Positions 1 through 7,785 of a DNA stretch of 64,000 bases are shown here, in pieces. The notes under the pieces were generated by a model, which made no database searches, was not told where the DNA came from, and saw only the letters and a program-made list of their open reading frames with translations. The stretch is from Pseudomonas brassicacearum. Lineage in GTDB: Bacteria; Pseudomonadota; Gammaproteobacteria; Pseudomonadales; Pseudomonadaceae. The stretch's first letter is position 1, and each line of letters starts with the position of its first letter. The DNA lies in the NCBI RefSeq assembly GCF_009601685.2, contig NZ_CP045701.2, positions 3,038,001-3,102,000 on the forward strand, given 5' to 3'. Made by a program: the position numbers and the translations under genes.

Positions 1-249
1 CTGGCAGATTCGGCAAGCTTGACGTGAGCGGCCATATGGGAACAATGGCCGGCATGAATCTTACGGGGAAAGGCTGGTACTCTGCACCGGCTAATTGAGT
101 TTTCTTAGGTTAAGTCCTACAGGATTGGTTGGTTTTTCTTGCTGCGGAATCAATGACAGGCATGTCGACTATTAATAGCCACTGATGGTCTTGGGCACAA
201 AGCCCGGATAGAGTTCATGGCATTAGAGGTTACTTTGACGAGGTTTGCG
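1..249. other. Left edge and leader of the first gene
   Basis: One plus-strand frame stays open from the window edge (base 3) to a TGA at 96-98 and could be the last 31 codons of a gene that starts outside the window. I do not recognise the peptide. Bases 99-249 are relatively AT-rich and presumably hold the promoter of the downstream oxidoreductase. No other feature can be supported here. Confidence 0.25.
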
Positions 250-1275
250 ATGTCCCGCACGATCCGTTTTCACAAGTTTGGTGGTGCCGAGGTGCTCAAA
301 TGCGAAGAGCATGCGGCGGCTCTTCCTGCGCCAGGAGAAGTGCAGGTCCGCGTCGAAGCGATCGGCATCAGTTGGTACGACATTTTGTGGCGCCAGAACC
401 TGGCGTCGTCCCAGGCGCGCCTGCCTTCGGGCCTGGGTCATGAAATGGCCGGTGTGGTAACGGCCGTTGGCGACGGGGTCGATGATTTGGCCGTGGGCGA
501 CAAGGTCGCCAGCTTCCCGGCCGAGAGCCCGAACGATTATCCGGTGTACGGTGAAGTCATCGTGCTGCCACGCACCGCCCTGACCCGTTATCCCGACGTG
601 CTCAGCCCGATCGAAGCCGCTGTGCATTACACGCCACTGCTGATCGCGTATTTCGCCTACATGGACCTGGCGCGGGTCAAGCCGGGGCAATTCGCCCTGG
701 TTACCGATGCCAGTCATTGCGCCGGTCCTTCCTTCGTACAACTGGGCAAGGCCCTGGGTGTGCGGGTGATCGCCGCTACCAAGACGGCTGACGAGCGTGA
801 GTACCTGTTATCGCTGGGCGCCGAGAAGGTCATCGTCACCGAAGAGCAGGACTTGCTGATGCAAATCAACAAGCTCACCGACAACCGTGGCGTCGATGTG
901 GTATTCGACGGTCTCGGCGGGCCGCAGATGTCGCTGCTGGGCGACGTGCTGGCACCGCGCGGCAGCCTGGTGCTGTATGGCTTGCAGGGCGGCAACCAGA
1001 CGCCGTTTCCAGCCTGCGCGGCGTTCCAGAAGAACATTCAGTTCTTTGTGCACTGCATCGGCAATTTCACCGGCAAGCCGGAACTGGGCATTCTCCAGGA
1101 CCAGGTGGCCTTGCAACGAGCACTGCGCGATATCAACCAACTGACCGCCGACCGTGTGCTGCTGCCACTCAAGACTCGGGTCTTCCCGTTTTCCGAGTTT
1201 GTCGAGGCTCATCGTTACATGGGTGAATGCCCTTGCCGTGAGCGTGTTGCCCTTCAGGTCGTCGACCCGGCCTGA
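250..1275 (+). CDS. MDR-family (zinc-type alcohol dehydrogenase-like) NAD(P) oxidoreductase
   Basis: A medium-chain dehydrogenase/reductase of 341 aa, probably a cytosolic NAD(P)H-dependent quinone or enal reductase. The N-terminal GroES-like domain has the GLGHEMAGVV motif, but the usual catalytic-zinc cysteine is absent (ISWYDILWRQN replaces the C-G-x-D region) and there is no structural-zinc Cys4 lobe, so it should be a zinc-less MDR enzyme. The Rossmann half contains the VVFDGLGGPQ segment. I chose the ATG at 250 because GAGG lies about 6 nt upstream. An in-frame ATG at 217 would add 11 residues but lacks a ribosome-binding site. It stands alone on this strand. Family assignment is firm, substrate unknown. 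Confidence 0.85.
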   Translation: MSRTIRFHKFGGAEVLKCEEHAAALPAPGEVQVRVEAIGISWYDILWRQNLASSQARLPSGLGHEMAGVVTAVGDGVDDLAVGDKVASFPAESPNDYPVYGEVIVLPRTALTRYPDVLSPIEAAVHYTPLLIAYFAYMDLARVKPGQFALVTDASHCAGPSFVQLGKALGVRVIAATKTADEREYLLSLGAEKVIVTEEQDLLMQINKLTDNRGVDVVFDGLGGPQMSLLGDVLAPRGSLVLYGLQGGNQTPFPACAAFQKNIQFFVHCIGNFTGKPELGILQDQVALQRALRDINQLTADRVLLPLKTRVFPFSEFVEAHRYMGECPCRERVALQVVDPA

Positions 1276-1285
1276 ACCCTGTCTT

Positions 1286-1315
1286 GCGCAAGAGTCATCA
1301 CCCGGGCTCTTGCGC
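1286..1315 (+). terminator. Inverted repeat after the MDR gene, possible terminator
   Basis: A 9-bp perfect stem (GCGCAAGAG with CTCTTGCGC) and a 12-nt loop lie 10 nt past the stop codon. It is followed by a pyrimidine-rich stretch but not a clean T-run, so intrinsic termination is plausible rather than certain. Confidence 0.4.
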
Positions 1316-1953
1316 TGCCTTCGTCCTGACACTCCCTCCTTTCTTACGGCACCTCCTGCCTGGCGGTGCTGCGTTCGTACCTCACCTTTCGCGTCTTCAA
1401 TGGCCTGTCACGGTTCGTTCAAGACTGAAACGGTCTGTCGGCCAACATCTGAACTGGTTTTTGCCCTCAATCTGTATCTTCTAATCATTGTTTAAGTCTT
1501 GATAATTGAACGCTGATTTCCATATCAAGGAAGAAGTCGTGGTGCGGTATAACTTTTTCGAAGGTTTTCATCCTTCAAGATGCATTCAAGGGGCAATGAG
1601 CATTAATGGGTGCGAGGCTATCTATCGACTCTGGGGAAAACAGGGTGGGGTAGAGGGTCAATTGAAGTTCGGCAAGTTCTTTGTTTCTCGTACTCATTGT
1701 CTGTGGGACGTTGTCGGAATTCTCCTAGGACGTACCCTGCGGTCGGTTAGGTCCCCGGTTTCCGCTGCTTTCGGCGGGAGTGCGATGGGGTGTGATCCGA
1801 CTCTCAGTATATGTATCAAATAATTACGACAGGCAATGCTTGAGCGTATTGCTAATACTCTTTGAGTGCTAGAACAACCATCTAGACCAACACGTCGCGC
1901 AGTCACGTTGGTGCGGATGCGACGCCGATAGTTGAATTTCCAGGTAAATGGCT
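1316..1953. other. 640-bp intergenic region with no supported gene
   Basis: This gap separates the MDR gene from the unknown protein at 1954. It is clearly more AT-rich than its surroundings, notably 1480-1560 and 1800-1870. A plus-strand reading frame at 1506-1823 starts with TTG, has no ribosome-binding site and no recognisable domain, so I do not call it. The region probably carries promoter and control sites for the next gene. Confidence 0.4.
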
Positions 1954-3444
1954 ATGAGTGCAATTCATGAGCAGGCAATGACTCACGTGTATCAACAGAT
2001 ACTGCAACGACTGTTGGGTTTTTATTCCCGGGCAGAACGTACCGCGTTGCAGCTTTTGATCCAGCGTTTAATTGTCGCCGCCGGAGGCATCGAGCGGATT
2101 GGCGATTATCGCGTGTTGACGGTCCAGAACGGGAGCAGGGAAAGTTTTTATGTGCTGACCGCCTTGCGGGCCGCACAGCTGAGTATCGCGGGGCGGCATC
2201 CGACGACCTTCGCCTTGCGCGTCGCCACGCCACGCCTGAGCGAAACCACCCAGGCGACCCTGGAAAACATCCACCGCTGCTACAGCGCGCTGTTTGTCTA
2301 CGATGATCCCCGGGTCGAATTGCTGATGGCGGATAACCGCGAGGTGTTGCCGTTCAATCACCGCCAGCCCTTGTCGGTGGCCGGCCACGAAGCCAATCGC
2401 ATGGACCTGCTGGTCCTGGGACACCTTCGTACGGTCGACGGCCCGTTGGAGATTGGCGACGACGGCTACCTGGCGATGGCCGAGTTCTATCGACACATGG
2501 CCCGTTGGGAGTCGGGCGTGGATTCGTTGGTCAGCAGCGATACACCGCGCCAGCAAAAACAATTCATATCGGGCCTTCGCCGCGCGACCCGCAAGATCGG
2601 CCTGCTGACCGACCATGCCTGCGGCTTCGACAACCTCTTCGCCCACCTCGATACCCTGGGCGGCAATGTCTACCGGCATTTCTACGGGCCGGAGCGCCTC
2701 GGTGCCTGGAAGCCCGAGGGGCACTTCGAGGCGTGCCGACGAGTAGGCCATGTCGGCATCGACGACCTGATCGTCGATCGTTCGGAGGGAACCAACTGGC
2801 CGCTCTTCAATGAGTTCCTGCGGGTTCAGACCGAAGGGCTTGTCCCATCGGCGCCCGAAAACGAATACCTCAGCCCGCTGCTGTCGGCTCATTTGCACGG
2901 CCTGCAGGCCTGCTACGTGCACGGACGCAGCTATGAAACGGGATACGGGGACTACACACAGCGGGCGATCATGATCATGCATCGCAAGCAACTGCCGGAA
3001 CACGCCTGCGAACAGGCTCGGGCGCTGTTCGGCTCACCGTCATCGATTCCCGAACGTCGTGCCTACGCCGCCCTTGAAGCGCAAAAGCTCCTGGGGCTCA
3101 GCGAAACGCAACTGGTGTGCATGCTGTTTGCTCCCTTCGTGGGGCAGGGCGAGGGCCTGGAGCATTTCCTGCGGTGCTGCCACCCTGGCATGCTGGTGGC
3201 GATGCCGGACCTGCACAAGGCCATGCAGGGCGCGACCGTCGCCGATCAGATAGCGCAGTGGATGGTCGATGTCAGCGGCCTGCCCATCGACATCCTTGGC
3301 AAGCTGTACCGGGCGAGTGTCTCTCTGCCGGAACAACCGGAAATTGCCCCAGGCACCGATCTGCAGCAGGCCATTGACGGGGCCGACACTTCAGAAGCCG
3401 GGCCTGCCGTCGATGGGCTGCATGAACGCTCGGCAAGGCATTGA
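1954..3444 (+). CDS. Hypothetical protein, 496 aa
   Basis: I do not recognise this protein. It is soluble, with no signal peptide or membrane segment, and has an amphipathic helical start (residues 1-40) followed by a mixed region. Charged and aromatic-rich stretches such as YGPERLGAWKPEGHFEACRR and SYETGYGDYTQRAIMIMHRK look conserved but match no family I know. The ATG at 1954 is preferred over 1948 because AGG at 1942-1944 lies 9 nt from it and only 3 nt from the other. It lies directly before a MocR-type regulator in the same reading frame, separated by a TGA and 32 sense codons. This suggests a functional pair. Confidence 0.75.
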   Translation: MSAIHEQAMTHVYQQILQRLLGFYSRAERTALQLLIQRLIVAAGGIERIGDYRVLTVQNGSRESFYVLTALRAAQLSIAGRHPTTFALRVATPRLSETTQATLENIHRCYSALFVYDDPRVELLMADNREVLPFNHRQPLSVAGHEANRMDLLVLGHLRTVDGPLEIGDDGYLAMAEFYRHMARWESGVDSLVSSDTPRQQKQFISGLRRATRKIGLLTDHACGFDNLFAHLDTLGGNVYRHFYGPERLGAWKPEGHFEACRRVGHVGIDDLIVDRSEGTNWPLFNEFLRVQTEGLVPSAPENEYLSPLLSAHLHGLQACYVHGRSYETGYGDYTQRAIMIMHRKQLPEHACEQARALFGSPSSIPERRAYAALEAQKLLGLSETQLVCMLFAPFVGQGEGLEHFLRCCHPGMLVAMPDLHKAMQGATVADQIAQWMVDVSGLPIDILGKLYRASVSLPEQPEIAPGTDLQQAIDGADTSEAGPAVDGLHERSARH

Positions 3445-3540
3445 GGAACGAGGTTTGACGGATTCATCTACCTCATCCCCAGTCCTTGTACCCGACGTTG
3501 CGACTGGGTCGGCTGCGACCCGCTCTCCTGGCCTGAGCCG

Positions 3541-4938
3541 ATGAGAGGCTGCCGGGAGACAGACTTCGCCTACCAGGCGGTTTATCGCTACCTGACCACG
3601 CTGATCAACGAGCTGGAGGTTGATGCACGGGTTCGCCTGCCGTCGCTGCGGCAACTGGCCGAGCGCCTGAACGTGTCGATATCGACCATCCAGTACGCCT
3701 ATTCGTTGCTGGAAAAGGAAGGGCGGGTCTATTCGATCGCCAAGTCCGGTTACTACGCGCTGCCAGTGCCCAGCATGACCACCCTTGACGGCGGGGATGA
3801 TTTGCTCGAGACCCTGTACGTCAATGCCCGACGGCCAGGCATGCAGGTGCTCAGTGCGGATGAGCCGGCGTCGATGCAGCCATTGGACAGCCCGCTGTTG
3901 CTGCTCGAGCGCGAACTGCTGCGCCAGTACCCACGCTCCTCGCAGACACCCTCGCAACCCTGGGGCGAGCTGGAGCTTCGCGCCGCGCTGGCGGCCCGCT
4001 ACACCTCTTCGCCGGCCCGTTGCTGGAATGCCGATGACGTCTACATTGGCGCCGACCTGCGGGGCGTCCTGGAGATCCTGATCGCGGTGCTGGCACTGAG
4101 GGGGGCCGTCGTGCTGATCGAATCGCCCTGCGACTGGACGGTGTTGCGCCTGCTGCAGGCGGCGGAGGTCAAGGTCATCGAGCTGCCACTGCTGGCCGGC
4201 GGGGAACTCGACGTCAAGCAACTGGAACAACTGCTGGTGAACGAAACGGTACGCCTGGTGGTGTTGTCGTCAGTCTTGAACATGCCGGGGGGAACGCTCG
4301 TTCCTGAAGAGAACCGGCGTGCCATTGCGCATCTGCTGGAGCGGCACGGGACCTGGGTGCTGGAGAACGACAGCCATACAGACCTGGCGTTCGAGGCAAG
4401 GGGGACGCCTTTTCGAGACTTGCTCGACCCGGACCGGCTGATCGTCTACTCGACGTTCGAGAAAACCATCGGGCCAGAGGCGCCGTATGGCTACGTGTTG
4501 TCGCGCCAGTTGACCCTGCACCTGCAGCGGCATTTCCTGTTGCGTGCGTTTCGCCTGTCGCCGATTCGCCAGAAAGCCATCGCCCGGCTGTACAGCAACG
4601 GTCGGATTGACCAGCATTTGCTGATCTTGCGCCGCCTGCTGCGCGAAAGTGCGGTGTCGACCACACAATTGCTGCGTGAGCGGCTGGGAGACAGCCTGCA
4701 ATGGGCAGAACCCCAAGGTGGCGCGACGATCTGGATGCAGTCGACGCGACAGGTTGACTTGCGGCGGGTTTTCCATCGGTTGCTTGCCCAGCGAATCGTC
4801 ATCGCGCCAGGGGAGCTGTTCAGCCTCCAGGGGCTGTATGCGCAGCATATGCGCCTGACCCATGCCCTGACCGGGCCACAGGACATGGATGCTGCGCTCT
4901 GTGCGCTGGCCGATGCCTTGAGGCTGGAACAAGCGTAA
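3541..4938 (+). CDS. MocR-type GntR/aminotransferase-fold transcriptional regulator
   Basis: 465 aa. Residues 8-70 form a GntR winged helix (LPSLRQLAERLNVSISTIQY). The rest is a fold-type-I aminotransferase-like domain with the segments VLENDSHTDLAFE and YSTFEKTIGPEAPYGY. The lysine of FEK aligns with the PLP-binding lysine of MocR/PdxR/GabR proteins. Such proteins bind DNA and sense PLP adducts or amino compounds. The ATG at 3541 has no convincing ribosome-binding site, and there is no ATG, GTG or TTG in frame upstream back to the TGA that ends the preceding gene. It may therefore rely on translational coupling or readthrough. Its likely target is the upstream unknown gene, which is an inference. 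Confidence 0.85.
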   Translation: MRGCRETDFAYQAVYRYLTTLINELEVDARVRLPSLRQLAERLNVSISTIQYAYSLLEKEGRVYSIAKSGYYALPVPSMTTLDGGDDLLETLYVNARRPGMQVLSADEPASMQPLDSPLLLLERELLRQYPRSSQTPSQPWGELELRAALAARYTSSPARCWNADDVYIGADLRGVLEILIAVLALRGAVVLIESPCDWTVLRLLQAAEVKVIELPLLAGGELDVKQLEQLLVNETVRLVVLSSVLNMPGGTLVPEENRRAIAHLLERHGTWVLENDSHTDLAFEARGTPFRDLLDPDRLIVYSTFEKTIGPEAPYGYVLSRQLTLHLQRHFLLRAFRLSPIRQKAIARLYSNGRIDQHLLILRRLLRESAVSTTQLLRERLGDSLQWAEPQGGATIWMQSTRQVDLRRVFHRLLAQRIVIAPGELFSLQGLYAQHMRLTHALTGPQDMDAALCALADALRLEQA

Positions 4939-5029
4939 TCGGCGGCAATGGATCGAACCCATCGCACCATGGTCGAACTGTCAGTAAACTGCACTCCATT
5001 TACCGAGCCATTCCACTCAGAGGTTTTGC

Positions 5030-6676
5030 ATGACAGTCAGTCCATTTGCGGGCAAGCCGGCACCGGCAGAGTTGTTGATCGATATCCCGCGACTGGTGAC
5101 GGCCTACTACACCGGCCGACCCGATGCCTCGATTGCGACCCAGCGTGTGGCTTTCGGCACCTCCGGCCACCGTGGCAGCTCCTTCGACCTGGGCTTCAAC
5201 GAGTGGCACGTGTTGGCCATCAGCCAGGCGATCTGCCTGTACCGTGAAGCCCAGGGCATCAACGGGCCACTGTTCGTCGGTATCGACACCCACGCGCTGT
5301 CGACCCCGGCGGGTGCCAGCGCGCTGGAAGTATTTGCGGCCAACGGTGTCACCGTCATGATCGCCGAGGGCGATGAATACACCCCGACACCGGCGGTTTC
5401 CCACGCCATTCTCTGCTACAACCGTGGCCGCACCTCGGGATTGGCGGACGGTATCGTCATCACGCCGTCCCACAACCCACCGCAAAGTGGCGGCTACAAG
5501 TACAACCCTACCAACGGTGGCCCGGCCGATACGCACATCACCAAATGGATCGAAGCCAAGGCTAACGAGCTGCTGGCCAACCAGCTCGCCGGCGTCAAGC
5601 GCGTCAGCTACGAGCAAGCCCTGAAGGCCGACACCACCCACCGTCACGATTACGTCAACACCTACGTGGCGGACCTGATCAATGTCATCGATTTCGATGC
5701 CATCCGCGCCGCCGGGCTGCATCTGGGCGTCGATCCGTTGGGTGGCGCAGGCGTGCGCTACTGGCCGGCCATTGCCGAGCATTACCGCCTGGACCTGGAA
5801 GTGGTGAACACCCACGTGGACTCCACTTTCCGTTTCATGACCGTCGACTGGGACGGGCAGATCCGCATGGACCCATCCTCCAGCCATGCGATGCAAGGGC
5901 TGATTGGCCTGAAAGAGCGTTTCGACGTGGCCTTTGCCTGCGACCCGGACCATGACCGCCATGGCATCGTGACGCCGTCCGGCGGCCTGTTGGCGCCGAA
6001 CAATTACCTGGCGGTCTCCATCGACTACCTGTTCCAGAATCGCCCGCAATGGCGCGCCGATGCGGCCGTGGGCAAGACGGTGGTCAGCAGCGGCCTGATC
6101 GATCGCGTGGCCAAGCGCCTGGGTCGGCGCCTCTATGAAGTGCCGGTGGGCTTCAAGTGGTTTGCCGACGGCCTGTTCGATGGATCCCTGGGCTTTGGTG
6201 GTGAAGAAAGTGCCGGTGCTTCGTTCTTGCGCAAGGACGGCGGCGTCTGGAGCACCGACAAGGACGGCCTGATCCCGGCGTTGCTGGCGGCTGAAATGAC
6301 GGCGCGCACCGGTCGCGACCCGAGCCAGGCCTACCGGGCATTGACTGACGAGCTGGGCGAGCCGTTCTCGGTACGCGTCGATGCCAAGGCCAGCCCGCAG
6401 CAGAAGGCGCTATTGAGCAAGCTGTCGCCTGATCAGGTGGCCTCCACCGAACTGGCCGGGGAGAAGATCCAGAATATCCTCAGCCACGCACCGGGTAATG
6501 ACCAGGCCATCGGCGGCCTGAAGGTGATGACCGAAAACGGCTGGTTCGCGGCGCGCCCATCCGGAACCGAGGATATCTACAAGATCTACGCCGAAAGCTT
6601 CATTGGCGACGCGCACCTCAAGCAATTGGTGGCTGAGGCGCAAACGTTGGTGGATGGGGCTATCACCAGCAAGTGA
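5030..6676 (+). CDS. pgm: Phosphoglucomutase (alpha-D-glucose phosphate-specific)
   Basis: 548 aa, the usual length of E. coli-type Pgm. It interconverts glucose-1-phosphate and glucose-6-phosphate in the cytosol and so feeds glycogen, trehalose and envelope sugars. The catalytic phosphoserine is in TPSHNPP (S147), the metal loop is DPDHDRHG, the sugar-binding loop is GEESAGAS and the phosphate-binding loop is [17 protein letters not shown] sits 7 nt upstream of the ATG. It is separated from the MocR gene by 91 nt. Placement near a trehalose/glycogen operon about 13 kb away is consistent with its role but they are not one transcript. Confidence 0.97.
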   Translation: MTVSPFAGKPAPAELLIDIPRLVTAYYTGRPDASIATQRVAFGTSGHRGSSFDLGFNEWHVLAISQAICLYREAQGINGPLFVGIDTHALSTPAGASALEVFAANGVTVMIAEGDEYTPTPAVSHAILCYNRGRTSGLADGIVITPSHNPPQSGGYKYNPTNGGPADTHITKWIEAKANELLANQLAGVKRVSYEQALKADTTHRHDYVNTYVADLINVIDFDAIRAAGLHLGVDPLGGAGVRYWPAIAEHYRLDLEVVNTHVDSTFRFMTVDWDGQIRMDPSSSHAMQGLIGLKERFDVAFACDPDHDRHGIVTPSGGLLAPNNYLAVSIDYLFQNRPQWRADAAVGKTVVSSGLIDRVAKRLGRRLYEVPVGFKWFADGLFDGSLGFGGEESAGASFLRKDGGVWSTDKDGLIPALLAAEMTARTGRDPSQAYRALTDELGEPFSVRVDAKASPQQKALLSKLSPDQVASTELAGEKIQNILSHAPGNDQAIGGLKVMTENGWFAARPSGTEDIYKIYAESFIGDAHLKQLVAEAQTLVDGAITSK

Positions 6677-6708
6677 TGCAAGTGCAAGTGATGCTAGTGA
6701 TGTGAACT

Positions 6709-6804
6709 TGTGGCGAGGGAGCTTGCTCCCGCTGGGGTGCGCAGCAGCCCCGCTTTTTTTGGCGGTCGCTGCGCAACCGAGCGGGAGCAAGCTCCCTCGC
6801 CACA
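6709..6804. repeat. REP-type palindromic pair
   Basis: Arms of about 25 bp at 6709-6733 and 6780-6804 are exact inverted copies (TGTGGCGAGGGAGC and complement). An inner pair of GTGCGCAGC/GCTGCGC segments and a T7 tract lie between them. It sits 32 nt after pgm and could also stop pgm transcription. Short GTGATGC-like direct repeats precede it at 6674-6702. Confidence 0.8.
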
Positions 6805-6852
6805 AGGGCTGCAAGCGCTACAAGGGCCCCAGCGCTGCTAGTGTTGCAGGGT

Positions 6853-7548
6853 TCAGGCCAGGTCGACGAGCACGATTTCGCTGTCTTCAATGGCGGTCAC
6901 CCGCAATACCCGTTCATCTTCAATCGCAACACCGTCTCGAGCTTGTGCACGCAACCCATTGATTTCTATCAATCCAGTGGCTGGCACAAGATAAGCTCGA
7001 CGCGCGGCGTCCAGTCGATACTCTGCACTTTCACCCGCCTTGAGATTGGCCGCTACCAATCGTGCGTCGGCGCGAATGCGCAAGCTTTGGTCATCGCCGG
7101 CCTTGCCACTGGCCAGGGTCACGAAGCCTTCGCGCGAGTCCTTGGGAAACGGCTTGGCGCCCCATGACGGCGCCAGGCCTTGTTCGTTGGGGATGATCCA
7201 TATCTGGAAAATGCGGGTGGCCGTCGATTCCAGGTTGTATTCGCTATGGGCAATCCCGGTGCCTGCGCTCATGACCTGTACATCACCCGCCTGCGTACGG
7301 CCTTTGTTGCCCAGATTGTCCTGGTGGCTGATTGCGCCTTCGCGCACATAGGTGATGATTTCCATGTCTCGGTGCGGGTGTTGGGGAAAGCCGCTGCCGG
7401 GCGCGATGACATCATCGTTCCAGACCCGCAAGTTGCCCCAATTCATACGCCGTGGGTCGTAATACTCGGCGAACGAAAAATGGTGGTGGGCATCCAGCCA
7501 GCCGTGGTTGGCGGCGCCCAAGGTGGCGAAGGGCCTGAGTTCGAGCAT
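6853..7548 (-). CDS. Pirin family protein (YhhW-like, bicupin)
   Basis: 231 aa, the length of E. coli YhhW. The N-terminal cupin holds the metal-binding pattern FPQHPHRDME and, 40 residues later, GIAHSEYN, giving the two His, one His and one Glu that bind the metal in pirins. YhhW-type pirins can act as quercetin dioxygenases, though the physiological substrate in pseudomonads is uncertain. AAGGA lies 7 nt before the ATG. It is divergent from the helicase gene across a 237-bp region, and its 3' end faces a REP pair. Confidence 0.92.
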   Translation of the reverse strand: MLELRPFATLGAANHGWLDAHHHFSFAEYYDPRRMNWGNLRVWNDDVIAPGSGFPQHPHRDMEIITYVREGAISHQDNLGNKGRTQAGDVQVMSAGTGIAHSEYNLESTATRIFQIWIIPNEQGLAPSWGAKPFPKDSREGFVTLASGKAGDDQSLRIRADARLVAANLKAGESAEYRLDAARRAYLVPATGLIEINGLRAQARDGVAIEDERVLRVTAIEDSEIVLVDLA

Positions 7549-7785
7549 GGTCGTGTCCTTTTCCGCTGAGCAGCGAAAGCGATGGTTGATGGGCCTATTT
7601 TCGCCAAGAGAAACATCGATAAAAAGCGTAAAAAACGCGTCAAAGCTATCGTGTACTTAGATATAAAACCGCGAGCCAACTTTCACTTCATCGCCTAAAC
7701 CCATGACTTAAAAGCTTTTGGGTGGAACCCGGCGGCAAATACAGACACCATAGCCGTCATGGTTCATGAACACCGGAGTCCCAGC

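Noticed and set aside
1506..1823. 105-aa frame in the gap before 1954
   Set aside because: Starts with TTG, lacks a ribosome-binding site and resembles no known protein. Overlapped by another unsupported frame on the opposite strand.
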